A stretch of DNA of 64,000 nucleotides, from NCBI GenBank assembly GCA_032027085.1, contig JAVSMS010000001.1, positions 2,811,126-2,875,125 on the forward strand. The letters are read 5' to 3'. Source of the DNA: Pseudorhodoplanes sp. GTDB lineage: Bacteria > Pseudomonadota > Alphaproteobacteria > Rhizobiales > Xanthobacteraceae. Under the pieces are notes generated by a model, which was given only the letters and a program-made list of their open reading frames with translations, made no database searches and had not been told where the DNA came from. The translations under genes and the position numbers were made by a program. Every line of letters starts with the position of its first letter. Positions within the stretch are counted from its first letter, which is position 1. Positions 53,520 to 63,477 of this stretch are shown here, piece by piece.

Positions 53520-54479
53520 TCAGTTTCCGGAGAGCTGGCGCAATTTCTTGCCGGATTCCGGCGACTTCGCGATCACTGATTGCCAGCCGACATCGTTGGC
53601 CCGCTGCACGAATTTCTTCGACTCTTCAGGCCCGAAGTCGATTGTCTGGATGCTGGCCTTGGCCTGCTTCTCGCGCTCGGCCTTGATGGCTGCCACATTC
53701 TCGCTGTCCAGGCCCTCAAGCCATAGTGCGGCGTCGCTCAGCACTTTGCGCTGCTTGTCGTTGAGGCCTTTCCAGACGTCGAGATTGACCAGCACGTTCA
53801 CTTCGACGCTGTAGAAGCCTGGATCCACGCGGAACTTGGTCACCTTCTCCCAGCCCAGATCGAAAATGCCGGTGATCGGCCAGCCATAGCCCTCGACGAC
53901 GCCGCGTTCGAGCGCGGTGTAGACTTCGCCGGGCGGGGTGGTGATCGGCGTGCCGCCCATGGCTTGCACGATATCGCGGTAGACAGGTGTGACGCGGATT
54001 TTCAGACCGGTGAAATCGAGTTTGTCGATCTTCTTGTTCAGATAGATGTGAAACGGCACGTTATGAAACTGACGCGCGAGGTAATAGGCGTTCAGTTTCT
54101 GGTTATGCAACTGGTTGAGATACTCCCAGGTGCCGTTCTTGCGCTGCTCGCTCATCGGCGTCGAGATCAGCTTCAGCGCATCCGCTTCCGGCAGCAGGTT
54201 CGTGTAGAACGCCCCCGTCACGTTGGCGATGTCGACGACCTTGGATCGCACCGCATTGCCGACTTCGAACGGCGGCATCGCACGCGGTCCGCCGATATAA
54301 TTGATCTGAATGATGCCCTTGCCGTCCTTGTTCACCTTCTCGATGAAGCGCTCGAAATTTCTCGAGAACTGGGTGCCCTCTGCGAAAGACGTAACCGCGC
54401 GGAGGGTCACTTCTTGGGCTGATGCCGCGGTTGCAGACAAGGCGAAGGCCGTCAGGCCGGTCAGCAAAAGATTACGCAT
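53520..54479 (-). CDS. TRAP transporter substrate-binding protein, DctP family
   Basis: A 319-aa periplasmic receptor. Signal peptide MRNLLLTGLTAFALSATAAS cleaved near AQEV. The mature domain has FTGLKIRVTPVYRDIVQAMGGTP near residue 160 with the conserved Arg for a substrate carboxylate, and PGEVYTALERGVVEGYGWP near 187. It differs clearly from the DctP at 1.7-2.7 kb, so a different substrate is likely. Start at 54479; the frame continues to a TTG at 54581, which is really part of the promoter. Confidence 0.9.
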   Translation of the reverse strand: MRNLLLTGLTAFALSATAASAQEVTLRAVTSFAEGTQFSRNFERFIEKVNKDGKGIIQINYIGGPRAMPPFEVGNAVRSKVVDIANVTGAFYTNLLPEADALKLISTPMSEQRKNGTWEYLNQLHNQKLNAYYLARQFHNVPFHIYLNKKIDKLDFTGLKIRVTPVYRDIVQAMGGTPITTPPGEVYTALERGVVEGYGWPITGIFDLGWEKVTKFRVDPGFYSVEVNVLVNLDVWKGLNDKQRKVLSDAALWLEGLDSENVAAIKAEREKQAKASIQTIDFGPEESKKFVQRANDVGWQSVIAKSPESGKKLRQLSGN

Positions 54480-54549
54480 GCAGTTTCTCCCCTGGATCGC
54501 GTGGAATTGCACAAAACGTGCCGGCACCGTTCTTCGATATATTCTTTTG

Positions 54550-54603
54550 AATATAATTGCCGGGCGCGGGGCCGGAGTCAAATTACTTCAAGCATGAAGT
54601 AAT
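54550..54603 (-). promoter_or_regulatory. TRAP operon promoter with abutting MarR-type operator
   Basis: On the minus strand a -35 TTGACT (54581-54576) is followed 17-18 bp later by an AT-rich -10 (ATTATA, about 54557-54552). Directly abutting the -35 is a perfect palindrome, ATTACTTCA-N4-TGAAGTAAT (54582-54603), typical in form for MarR regulators. A second palindrome TATATTC-N4-GAATATA (54538-54555) covers the -10 and start region. The MarR gene is the last gene of the operon. Confidence 0.65.
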
Positions 54604-55226
54604 AGTGCGACGTTGGAAAGGGCGCCTCAGGCCGCACCGCAGCGCGGCATCGCCGAAGCCGATGCGGGCAAAGCCATTCGCGCTGCAATAGCCGCGAAAG
54701 ATGACCTCTCGTCGCCGTCTTCCAGAGGGCCGCGGTTTCGCGGCCCGGCATGGACAACCGCTCCATCGCCTTGGTGCTAAGACCGAACGGCGGGATCTGT
54801 ATCCCGCCATTGGCGATCTCGACGTAAAGAGCGCCGCTTCGGATCGTGCGTATCATCGACGCTGGTCGTTACGGATCTCACCCAAGCGGATATCGACCAT
54901 CCGCGGTTGATGCGATTATCCGGGTTCGTCTGCCCGGTATTCGTCCCGTCGCCATCCCGGTGGATGATGGCGTCTTTCCCGCTCTTCAGGACGCTTCTGG
55001 CGGGAATCCGGCCATATTCATTCGGGCCGGGGAACCGAAGGGCCGCCATGCGGGCCGGGCGGACCTGCGGTTCCCACAATCGAGCGATTTTTAACCTTCT
55101 GTCAGCAAGTATCATGTCGAAACGCGAGGCCCGACCATGGCCAAAAGGTGCAACGGACGGTTTCTCGGCTATAGAAGGCGTTGTTTGATTCGGGCCGCCG
55201 TCCTTGCCTGATCCGGAGTGCTACGA
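54604..55226. other. Intergenic region without a confident gene
   Basis: About 620 bp between the TRAP promoter and a CheY-like gene. Several short frames exist on both strands (the longest about 110 codons), but none shows a family motif, signal sequence or RBS I trust. A minus-strand frame at 54578-54856 would overlap the promoter palindrome. A small regulatory RNA or a decayed gene is possible; I see no direct evidence for either. Confidence 0.45.
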
Positions 55227-55616
55227 ATGCCCCTTGCAGCAGCCCTGAAAGTCCTTGTCGTGGACGATCAGACCAGCGTGCGGCAAATGACCAAGCTCGC
55301 GCTGCAGGAAATCGGCTGTCGCCATGTCCACGAGGCCGAGAACGGCGCAGTTGCATTCAAGCAGGCCACAATTCAGCCGCTCGATCTGATCATTTCCGAC
55401 TTCAACATGCCGGAAATGGACGGTCTCGGCCTGCTGCGGGCCGTGCGCGGGCATCAGGCGATCCGCAAGCTGCCCTTCATTCTCTTGACCGGCCGCGGCG
55501 ACCGCGAACTGGTGATAAAGGCGGCGCAGGCCGGGGTGAACAATTATCTGGTGAAGCCGTTCACGCCGCAGGTACTCAAAGAAAAGATCGAGCAAGTACT
55601 GGGCAAGCTGACGTAA
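55227..55616 (+). CDS. CheY-like single-domain response regulator
   Basis: A 129-aa receiver domain: KVLVVDDQTSVRQMTKLAL, phospho-acceptor Asp58 in LIISDFNMPEMDGLGLL, LLTGRGDRELV and the invariant Lys in NYLVKPFTPQVLKEKI. Phe-Asn-Met after the Asp and the overall form are CheY-like, but no chemotaxis genes are adjacent, so it is an orphan. ATG at 55227 with GGAG at 55215-55218; an earlier GTG at 55218 is in frame. Convergent with livF across palindromic repeats. Confidence 0.87.
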   Translation: MPLAAALKVLVVDDQTSVRQMTKLALQEIGCRHVHEAENGAVAFKQATIQPLDLIISDFNMPEMDGLGLLRAVRGHQAIRKLPFILLTGRGDRELVIKAAQAGVNNYLVKPFTPQVLKEKIEQVLGKLT

Positions 55617-55622
55617 CCTCGT

Positions 55623-55722
55623 CTCCGTCTTCCTGAGGTGCAAGCGAGCAAGGCTCGCGAGCCTCGAGGGATGACGGGAATTTCTGGCCGTCGCTTCGCG
55701 ACGGCCCCTCGGGGCGACGGAG
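55623..55722. repeat. Interspersed palindromic repeats between convergent genes
   Basis: Outer arms CTCCGTC (55623-55629) and GACGGAG (55716-55722) enclose GCGAGC-AAG-GCTCGC (about 55644-55658) and a perfect CCGTCGC-TTC-GCGACGG stem (55688-55704). The left end TCCTGAGGTGCA matches the repeat at 37954-37965. Probably acts as terminator for both flanking units. Confidence 0.65.
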
Positions 55723-55758
55723 ATAGCTTAAGGCACGCCGCTTCGATTCTGATCGCGC

Positions 55759-56468
<710 letters not shown>

Positions 56469-56472
<4 letters not shown>

Positions 56473-57230
56473 GGCATCACCTCGTGATGGTCCTGGCCGA
56501 GATACACGGCGCGCACCTGCTCATCCTTGGCGATCTGCTGCGGCGTTCCCCTGGTGAGGATCGCGCCCGCGACCAGCACTGTGATCTCTTTGGCGAAACG
56601 GAAGACCACATCCATGTCGTGCTCGATGATGAGCACGGCGATGTCGCGGTCGAGACGATCGATCACGTCAAGGATGAGATGGCTTTCCGAGGAGGGTACG
56701 CCTGCTGCCGGCTCGTCCAGCAGCAGCAGGCGCGGCTTCTGCGCCAGCGCGATGGCGATTTCGACCAGCCGCTGGCGGCCATAGGGTAATTCGTTGACAT
56801 GCTTGTCGGCGTCGTCGGCGAGTCCCAGCGAGGCGAGATGCTCGAGCGCTTCGGCAATGACCGCACGCTCGGCGCCGGCCGGACGCCAGAGCTCGCTGCT
56901 GACCCGCATCCGCTCGGCAATAGCGAGATAGACATTTTCCAGAACGCTCAATCCGCGGAAGAGCTGGTTGATCTGGAAGGTCCGCGCCATGCCCTTGCGC
57001 GTACGCGCGGCCTGCGAGAGTGAAGTGATGTCCTCGCCGTTCAGAAGGATCTGTCCCGACGTCCCTTGCAGCACGCCGGTGATGAGATTGACCAATGTGG
57101 TCTTGCCGGCGCCGTTGGGGCCGATCAGGGCGTGCCGCGCGCCCTTCTCGATCGCCAGGTTGATGTTGCGCGAAACCTGGATGGCACCGAAATTCTTGTT
57201 CAAGTCGCGGATTTCGAGGACGGGGGCCAT
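56469..57230 (-). CDS. livG: Branched-chain amino acid-type ABC transporter ATPase, LivG
   Basis: A 253-aa ATPase: Walker A GPNGAGKTTLVN near residue 36, ARTFQINQLFRGLSVLENV near 85, degenerate signature LPYGRQRLVEIA near 155, Walker B LLLLDEPAAGVPSSE near 174 and IIEHDMDVVFRFA. The Tyr-Gly-Arg-Gln form of the signature is normal in LivG. Start at 57230, sharing one base with the livM stop; the frame to 57359 is livM antiframe. Confidence 0.9.
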
Positions 57231-58264
57231 CACGAGGTCCTCTTCTTCGAAATATAGCGGCCGATATCCTCGAACAGGCCGAGCAGCCCGCGACGTGCGA
57301 ACAGCACCGCCATGACCAGCAGCAGGCCGACGCCGAACTGCCAGAATTCTGGACTCCATTTCGCCAGATAATCTTCCAGCACCATGTAAATCACCGCGCC
57401 GACAAAGGCGCCATAGAGCCTGCCGGTGCCGCCGAGGATGAGAATTACCATCACCGCGGCGGAACGGTCGAATTCGAACACGCCGAGCGTGACATAGGCG
57501 TTTGTCTGCGCGTTCAGGGCGCCGGCAACACCGGCGATGGCCGCGGCAATCGTATAGGCGACGACAAGATGCCGGTGCACCGGCGCGCCGATGGCGTGCA
57601 TGCGGCGTACATTCTCGCGGATGCCGGTCAGCGCTTCGCCGAACGGCGAATAAACGATTCGCCGCACGATCATGAAGATGATGAAGAGAACGACGAGCGC
57701 GTAGATGTAGTTCGTCTTGCCGTAGAGGTCATATTCGAAAACGCCGAACAGCGGCGCGATCACCATGCCCGGCAGGCCGTCATAACCGCCGGTGATATCG
57801 GAGCGCAGATTGCCGAGCTCCATCAGCAGCACGCCGGTCGCGAGTGTCAGCATCAGCAGCGTGAAGCCCCGATAGCGCAGCAGGACCCATCCCGAGAGGA
57901 AGCCGGCGATACCGGCGACGGCTGCGGCCGCAAACAGGCTGGAGATCGGTTCGTTCCAGCCGGCGCGGATGACGAGGAGGCCGACCGTATAGGCGCCGAG
58001 ACCGAAAAAGGCGGCGTGTCCGAGCGTGACGATTCCCGCATAACCGAGGATCAGATCAAGCGACAGTGCGAACAGCACCATGATCAGGACTTGCGAGCCA
58101 AATGTCAGGCGGTCGGGCAGAAGGAAAAAGGCCGCGATTGCCAGAATCCAGGGCAGGGCCTCCGCCAGTTTGAAGCGATGGCGGTTCAGCAGGAAATCGA
58201 CGTGACGCCCTAAGAGGAAGGTCGAATCCGTCGGCTTGCTCATGGGCGTCTTATTCTCGGCCAT
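57230..58264 (-). CDS. livM: Branched-chain amino acid-type ABC transporter permease, LivM
   Basis: A 344-aa inner-membrane permease with eight to ten hydrophobic helices and the LivM block LDLILGYAGIVTLGHAAFFGLGAYT near residue 68, plus GEALTGIRENVRRMHAIGAP near 207 and ILGGTGRLYGAFVGAVIY near 276. Start 58264 overlaps the livH end; Met8 (58243) is an alternative that would remove most of the overlap. Confidence 0.9.
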   Translation of the reverse strand: MAENKTPMSKPTDSTFLLGRHVDFLLNRHRFKLAEALPWILAIAAFFLLPDRLTFGSQVLIMVLFALSLDLILGYAGIVTLGHAAFFGLGAYTVGLLVIRAGWNEPISSLFAAAAVAGIAGFLSGWVLLRYRGFTLLMLTLATGVLLMELGNLRSDITGGYDGLPGMVIAPLFGVFEYDLYGKTNYIYALVVLFIIFMIVRRIVYSPFGEALTGIRENVRRMHAIGAPVHRHLVVAYTIAAAIAGVAGALNAQTNAYVTLGVFEFDRSAAVMVILILGGTGRLYGAFVGAVIYMVLEDYLAKWSPEFWQFGVGLLLVMAVLFARRGLLGLFEDIGRYISKKRTS

Positions 58265-59114
58265 AGAGACCTGCCGGTTTGATCAGCAGCACCGCCATGG
58301 CGATGGCATAGATGAAGAAGCCGCCCGCTTCGGCATAGAGATATTTGCCGGTGGTGTCGAAGATGCCGAGCACCAGGGCGGCCACCAGCGTGCCCTTCAC
58401 GCTGCCGAGGCCGCCGACCGACACCACCAGCAGGAAGAGCACGAGATAGACCAGCGCGAAGGTCGGCGTCAGTCCGAGCAGATGGATCGAAAGCCCGCCG
58501 CCGAGCGCGGCGAGGCCCGAGCCGATCGCGAAGGTGAGGGTGAACAGCAGATCCACATTGATGCCGACCGACTGCGCCATGCGGCGATTGTCGACGGCCG
58601 CGCGAATCTTGGCACCCAGAGTAGTGCGCTCGAAGCCGTACCACAGCGCGATCACGAGCAGGAAGCCGACGACGATGAGAAAGGCGCGATAGGTCGGCAC
58701 GGTTCGCAGGCCGATATCGATATGCCCGGCAAGCCAATGCGGCAGCACGACGTGCTGGGGGATCGGACCGAAGAGATAGGTGATGCCGGCAATGGCCATG
58801 AAGGCGAGGCCGATGGTGAGCAGCACCTGGTCGAGTTCGCCGGCCTTGTAGAGCCGCGAATACAATGTGCGTTCGAAGACGACGCTGATCGCGCCGATGA
58901 CCAGGAAAGTGATTACGAGTGCACCGAGGAACGGAACACCGAAATAGCGCGTGGCCGTTAGCACCACATATCCGCCGGCCATGGCGAAGGCGCCGTGCGC
59001 CAGGTTCACGAAGCCCATCAAACCCATGGTGACCGACAGTCCCACGGACACGATGAACAGGAACATCGCGTATGCGAGTCCGTCCACCAGAATATTTGCG
59101 ATCTGCCCGATCAC
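58251..59114 (-). CDS. livH: Branched-chain amino acid-type ABC transporter permease, LivH
   Basis: A 287-aa permease with about eight hydrophobic helices; LSVTMGLMGFVNLAHGAFAMAGGYV near residue 26, GAKIRAAVDNRRMAQSVGINVD near 167 and VSVGGLGSVKGTLVAALVLG near 226 are the LivH pattern. Follows livK after a perfect intercistronic hairpin and overlaps livM by 14 bp. Confidence 0.9.
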   Translation of the reverse strand: MIGQIANILVDGLAYAMFLFIVSVGLSVTMGLMGFVNLAHGAFAMAGGYVVLTATRYFGVPFLGALVITFLVIGAISVVFERTLYSRLYKAGELDQVLLTIGLAFMAIAGITYLFGPIPQHVVLPHWLAGHIDIGLRTVPTYRAFLIVVGFLLVIALWYGFERTTLGAKIRAAVDNRRMAQSVGINVDLLFTLTFAIGSGLAALGGGLSIHLLGLTPTFALVYLVLFLLVVSVGGLGSVKGTLVAALVLGIFDTTGKYLYAEAGGFFIYAIAMAVLLIKPAGLYGRE

Positions 59115-59148
59115 GTCCCCGATCCCGCTTTGTTTCTTTTTATATAGA

Positions 59149-59176
59149 GTCGCCGCGGAAGATGATCCGCGGCGAC
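59149..59176. repeat. Perfect intercistronic hairpin between livK and livH
   Basis: GTCGCCGCGG (59149-59158) and CCGCGGCGAC (59167-59176) form a 10-bp stem with an 8-nt loop in the 94-bp gap between livK and livH. It probably protects livK mRNA or partly terminates, raising binding-protein levels. Confidence 0.65.
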
Positions 59177-59208
59177 AAATTTCGCAGACGGCTATTTGTT
59201 ACAGCGGC

Positions 59209-60417
59209 TCAGTTGCCGCCGCAACGGCCCACCTTCAGCTCCTTGCACTGATCCTTGACCTGCTTGACCGTGCCGAGCACCTTCAGTCCGAGCGAGCCGT
59301 CAGCCTTCTTGACGACCTGCATGGCGTGCTCGTCCTGCACGATATCGCGCGTCGCGGGGTCAATCGAAATCTGACCACGCGGACCATTGCCCTTGTAGTT
59401 CTTCAGGGTCTCGACAACCTTCTCGCCGTTGCTGAAGTCGCCCTTCAGCTTCTTGATGGTGTCGAAGATCGCCGCCATCGTGTCCCAGCCCTGCGCGGAC
59501 ATGAAGTCGGGGATGAAGTTCTTGCCGTATTCGGCTTCCCACGCCTTCACGAATTCCTTGTTGGCGGGATTGTCGAGGTCCTTCGAATAGTGACCCATCA
59601 CGATGGCGCCGATGGCCTCGTCGCCCATCTGCGGCAGCTTGTTGTCGGGCGCGACGTCCATCGGACCGATCAACTTGATGCCGGCCTGCTTCAGTCCGAC
59701 TTCACCGTAATACTTCACCACTGCCGAGGCATGCGAGCCGGACGGAATGAACACATAGAAGCAGTCGGGCTTGGCGTCCTTCACACGGGTGAAGAACGGA
59801 GTCATGTCCGGCACCTGCGCCGGATTGCCCATCGGAATCGACTCGATGATCTTGCCGCCGTTTTTCTCGAAGCCGGTCTTGAAGGCTTCGGTCGAGTCTT
59901 TGCCGGGTGGGAAGTCGGTGTAGCCCATCGCTGCTGTTTTGCAGCCTAGATCCTTCGCCGCATACTGGCCCATCGGATAGGCCGGGTGCCACATGCTGAA
60001 GGAGAAGCGAACGATGTAAGGCGACAGGCCGGGAATCCACGCGGTGCCGGCATTAGCGATGGCAAGCGGCTTCTTCGCCTGGGTCAGCACCGGCGCAATG
60101 GCAATGGCCGATGGAGAGAACACAACGCCCGCAAGAATGTCGACCTTGTCGCGCGTGATCAGTTCGGTCGCGACGGTCTTCGCATTCGCGCCGGAAGGCG
60201 GGCCTTCATCGCGCTTGATGAGCTCGACCTTGTAAGGAGCGATGTCCTTGGCGTGTAGCTTGACGTAAAGATCGAACGCCTTGTCGATCTGCGTGCCGAG
60301 ATCCGCATTGACGCCCGAATAGGGCAGCATCACGCCAATCTTGACGGTTTGCGCCTGCGCTGCGCTGCTCATCACAAGCGCAAGAGCAGCGAGGCCGGCT
60401 AAGTGAAATCGCTTCAT
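59209..60417 (-). CDS. livK: Branched-chain amino acid-type ABC transporter binding protein, LivK-like
   Basis: Periplasmic receptor of 402 aa, first gene of the liv operon. Signal peptide (HLAGLAALALVMSSAAQAQ) cleaved after about residue 22, then VKIGVMLPYSGVNADLGTQIDKAF, the usual type I binding-protein opening. ISIDPATRDIVQDEHAMQVVKK lies near the C-terminus, which ends with two Cys (QCKELKVGRCGGN). RBS GGAG about 5 bp before the ATG. LivK-type receptors for aromatic acids share this form, so the substrate is open. Confidence 0.88.
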   Translation of the reverse strand: MKRFHLAGLAALALVMSSAAQAQTVKIGVMLPYSGVNADLGTQIDKAFDLYVKLHAKDIAPYKVELIKRDEGPPSGANAKTVATELITRDKVDILAGVVFSPSAIAIAPVLTQAKKPLAIANAGTAWIPGLSPYIVRFSFSMWHPAYPMGQYAAKDLGCKTAAMGYTDFPPGKDSTEAFKTGFEKNGGKIIESIPMGNPAQVPDMTPFFTRVKDAKPDCFYVFIPSGSHASAVVKYYGEVGLKQAGIKLIGPMDVAPDNKLPQMGDEAIGAIVMGHYSKDLDNPANKEFVKAWEAEYGKNFIPDFMSAQGWDTMAAIFDTIKKLKGDFSNGEKVVETLKNYKGNGPRGQISIDPATRDIVQDEHAMQVVKKADGSLGLKVLGTVKQVKDQCKELKVGRCGGN

Positions 60418-60809
60418 CTACTTCTCCTCCCAAGAGAATGCTGTATCGCATGGCGATACGATGCTGGGACTCGGCGATCCGTGAGATGGGGCTGGGTCCC
60501 AACAGCCGCGCCGTTTTTATGCCATTTCGGTGGTATTGGCGAGGCTGTTATACGTCGCACCCTGCGGTCGTCGAAAATGATTGCGCAATTAGTTACGTTG
60601 CATTGATCATTGTCCGCATCATGCGCCGTCGTTCGCAATGCGAACGTCCTTCGCGTTCCTCATGCCGCGGTTGATTCCGCGTCCTTCACGTGTTGTCCGG
60701 ACCTTATGAGCGCATGACACATTTGCGAAATTTATATTTCTGATGTCCTCCATTTTCTGCATGAATGTTCGAAAGGCAGCGGTGGGGCAACAAGCCGGGA
60801 GGAAGCGAC
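60418..60809. promoter_or_regulatory. Divergent promoter region with a perfect palindrome
   Basis: 392 bp between livK and the rightward oxidoreductase operon, with no convincing gene. GTTCGCAATGCGAAC (60631-60645) is a perfect odd palindrome; its GTTCG...CGAAC form resembles IclR-type (PcaR/PobR-like) operators. An AT-rich stretch (60720-60745, including TTTATATTTCTGATG) could hold the rightward -10. The likely regulator is not in the window. Confidence 0.5.
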
Positions 60810-62438
60810 GTGAAGAGCCTGGAAAAAGGTTATGACGGCATCATCATTGGCGCTGGGCAGCATGGCCTGGTGCTGGGGTCGTATCTCGCCAAGGCCGGGC
60901 TCAAGATTTTGCTGGTCGACCGGCGGCTCACCTATGGCGGCGGATTGTGCACCCGCGAAGTGACGCAGCCGGGCTTCTATCACAATCTGCATTCCATCAA
61001 TCATTTCCACATCAGCGAGACGCCCTGGTTCAAGGACCTGAGGCTTGGCGACAAAGTCACCTACATCACGCCGCCTTATGAGTTCGGGCAGGCGCATCGC
61101 GACGGCACCGCTTTGGTGCTCGGCCGCGATCTGGAGGAGACCGTCGCCAGCATCGCGCGCTTCTCAAAGAAGGATGCGCAAACCTTCCGCGAATGGAATC
61201 GCAAGGCCGAGGAGATGACGGCGAAGATTCTCCTGCCGGAACGCTATGCCGAGCCACTGTCGAAATCAGAACGCGAGGATTTGCTGTCGCGCATCGCGCT
61301 TGGCCGCGAATTTCTCGAAGTCTGCAACCGCCAGCCGCTCGATGTCGTCGAGGAGCTGTTCGAAAATGAGCGTGTGCGGCTGCTGTTTCTGTTCAAGGTG
61401 TCGCTATTTGGTACCTGGCTGACCGACACTATGTCGAAGACCAGTCCGATGGGCTCGGTGATCCGCGCCTTCGATCTGCAAAGCGGCTATCAGCTCTGCC
61501 AGGGCGGCTCATTCAATCTGGCGCGCGGATTGATGGAGACGTTCATCGCGGCGGGCGGCACCTATCAGCCGCAGGTGGCGATCGATCGGATCATCGTGGA
61601 AGGCGGGCGGGCGACAGGCATCGCGTTGACAGATGGCCGCACGGTGCGGGCGACGCAGTTCGTCGCCTCGACCATCGATGTGCATCAGACGCTGGAGAAT
61701 CTTCTCGGCCGCGAGCAATTGCCAAAGGCTTTCGCCGACAAGCTCAACAAGTTCCAGTACACCGCCTGGACGCTTTACGGGCTGCATCTTGCTTTGCATG
61801 AAAGCCCGCGCTTTGCAGCGGAAGCATTCGATCCCAACATCAACATCGCGCTGAAATGGAGCATCGGCGCCGAGACGATGGAGGATCTGTTCGAAGCGCA
61901 TAAGGACGTGCAGGCCGGCCGTATCCCGAAGCTCGTGCAATTCGGCTCCGGGCCGCTCAGCGCGCTCGATCCGACCCAAGCGCCGCCCGGCAAGCACACG
62001 ACCTACGCCTGGCACGTGATGCCGCTTCTGGAAGACATGCCGGAAAAGGATTACGAGCCGTTCAAAGAGGAGTTTGCTGAGAAGATCATGGAGGTTTGGG
62101 CGCACTATTGCCCGAACATGACGGCGAAGAATGTCATCGGTCAGTATGTGTACACGGCGCGCGAATACATTGCGGAACTGCCCAATATGCGCGGCGGCGA
62201 TATCTTCATGGGCGCCTTCAATGCCGAGCAGGTGATGTACAATCACTTCGGCTACCGCACGCCGATCCCGAACCTGTATTACGCCGGCTCCGGCGCGCAT
62301 CCAGGCGGCGCCATATCAGGGGGCCCGAGTTACATCGCCGCCGGCATCATTGCGCGCGATCTCGGCCTCAAGCCGTGGTGGACGCCATGCGACGCGCGCA
62401 TGGCGCTGGAAAGTTTTGCGTCATCGGAAGCGGCCTGA
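60810..62438 (+). CDS. FAD-dependent oxidoreductase, phytoene-desaturase-like
   Basis: A 542-aa flavoprotein. N-terminal FAD loop IIIGAGQHGLVLGSYLAKAG followed by LLVDRRLTYGGGLCTRE. Near the C-terminus, GGDIFMGAFNAEQVMYNHFGYRTPI and LYYAGSGAHPGGAISGGPSYIAA match the carotenoid desaturase/isomerase superfamily. In catabolic settings such enzymes desaturate or oxidise terpenoid, steroid or amine substrates; no carotenoid genes are near, so carotenoid synthesis is unlikely. A GTG start at 60810 follows GGGAGGAAG. The SDR gene lies 62 bp downstream. Confidence 0.82.
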   Translation: MKSLEKGYDGIIIGAGQHGLVLGSYLAKAGLKILLVDRRLTYGGGLCTREVTQPGFYHNLHSINHFHISETPWFKDLRLGDKVTYITPPYEFGQAHRDGTALVLGRDLEETVASIARFSKKDAQTFREWNRKAEEMTAKILLPERYAEPLSKSEREDLLSRIALGREFLEVCNRQPLDVVEELFENERVRLLFLFKVSLFGTWLTDTMSKTSPMGSVIRAFDLQSGYQLCQGGSFNLARGLMETFIAAGGTYQPQVAIDRIIVEGGRATGIALTDGRTVRATQFVASTIDVHQTLENLLGREQLPKAFADKLNKFQYTAWTLYGLHLALHESPRFAAEAFDPNINIALKWSIGAETMEDLFEAHKDVQAGRIPKLVQFGSGPLSALDPTQAPPGKHTTYAWHVMPLLEDMPEKDYEPFKEEFAEKIMEVWAHYCPNMTAKNVIGQYVYTAREYIAELPNMRGGDIFMGAFNAEQVMYNHFGYRTPIPNLYYAGSGAHPGGAISGGPSYIAAGIIARDLGLKPWWTPCDARMALESFASSEAA

Positions 62439-62500
62439 CGTTTTCGATCGAATTTCGCTGCTCTGGCGAGGAGCGGGCAAGAGAAGCAGGAAGAAGACAT

Positions 62501-63274
62501 ATGAAAGACGTCGTTTTCCCAACGCTGGCCGGCCGCGTCGCCATCATCACCGGTGCCGGGCAGGGGATCGGCCGCACCTTCGCGAAAGCTTTCGCCAAGG
62601 CAGGTGCGATCCCGATCATTGCCGAACGCAACATGAAAACGGCGCAGGCGGTGGCCGAGGAGATCCTTGCCGATCAAGGGCAAGCGCTCGCGATTGAAAC
62701 CGACGTCGCAGATCCCGCTTCGATCAAAAGCATGGCCGCCGCAGTTGATGAGCGGTTCCAGCGTATCGATATCCTGATCAACAATGCAGGGATCTTTTCC
62801 ACGCTTGAGATGCGGCCTTTTGATCAGATTCCGCTTGAAGAATGGGAGCAGGTCTTGAGGGTCAACGTCACCGGCCCGTTCCTGTGCACGTGCGCGGTGC
62901 TGCCGGCCATGCGTCGCGCCAAATGGGGCCGCATCATCAACATTGCCTCGGCTGCCGTTCCTCTCGGTCGGCCGAACTATATGCACTACATCGCCTCGAA
63001 ATCCGCCCTACAGGGCATGACCTATTCGATGGCGCGGGAACTCGGGAAGGATGGTATTTCTGTCAATTCGCTGCTGCCCGGCGCGACCTTCACCGAGATC
63101 GAGCGTAAGACGGTCACCCCCGAGCAGAAGGAGCGAATTGTCGGCATGCAATGCATTCCTCGCCCCGAGACGCCAAACGATCTCGTTGGCACGGTGCTGT
63201 TTCTCGCCTCCGACCTGACCGGCTTCCTGACGGGCCAGTCGATTGTGGTCGACGGCGGCGCCACCCATCGCTGA
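62501..63274 (+). CDS. Short-chain dehydrogenase/reductase
   Basis: A classical SDR of 257 aa. Cofactor loop TGAGQGIGRTFAKAFAKAG near residue 18, DILINNAG near 87, catalytic Ser in IINIASAAVP near 142 and Tyr-x-x-x-Lys in MHYIASKSAL near 157; C-terminal GQSIVVDGGATHR. All catalytic residues are present. Substrate unknown; together with the preceding oxidoreductase it may act on a cyclic alcohol or ketone. ATG at 62501; the upstream frame is an overlap of the previous gene. Confidence 0.9.
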   Translation: MKDVVFPTLAGRVAIITGAGQGIGRTFAKAFAKAGAIPIIAERNMKTAQAVAEEILADQGQALAIETDVADPASIKSMAAAVDERFQRIDILINNAGIFSTLEMRPFDQIPLEEWEQVLRVNVTGPFLCTCAVLPAMRRAKWGRIINIASAAVPLGRPNYMHYIASKSALQGMTYSMARELGKDGISVNSLLPGATFTEIERKTVTPEQKERIVGMQCIPRPETPNDLVGTVLFLASDLTGFLTGQSIVVDGGATHR

Positions 63275-63477
63275 AGCACATTTTCTTTTGAAAACAGTGT
63301 GTTCGGGGGAGTTGCGGTTCCCGATTGCGGAGCTATTCGAAATGCGCATGGTAGACCATGTTGCATTGCGGTACTTTTTCTATTGCATTGCAAAATTATT
63401 TTGTATATCAGCATGCATAACAATGGTTTAGCGGACGCCGGACCCCCGATTGCGCCGGCAGATTGAGGAGAATTCAG

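Noticed and set aside
54578-54856. 92-codon minus-strand frame near the TRAP promoter
   Set aside because: Overlaps the palindrome and -35 element, no RBS and no family resemblance.
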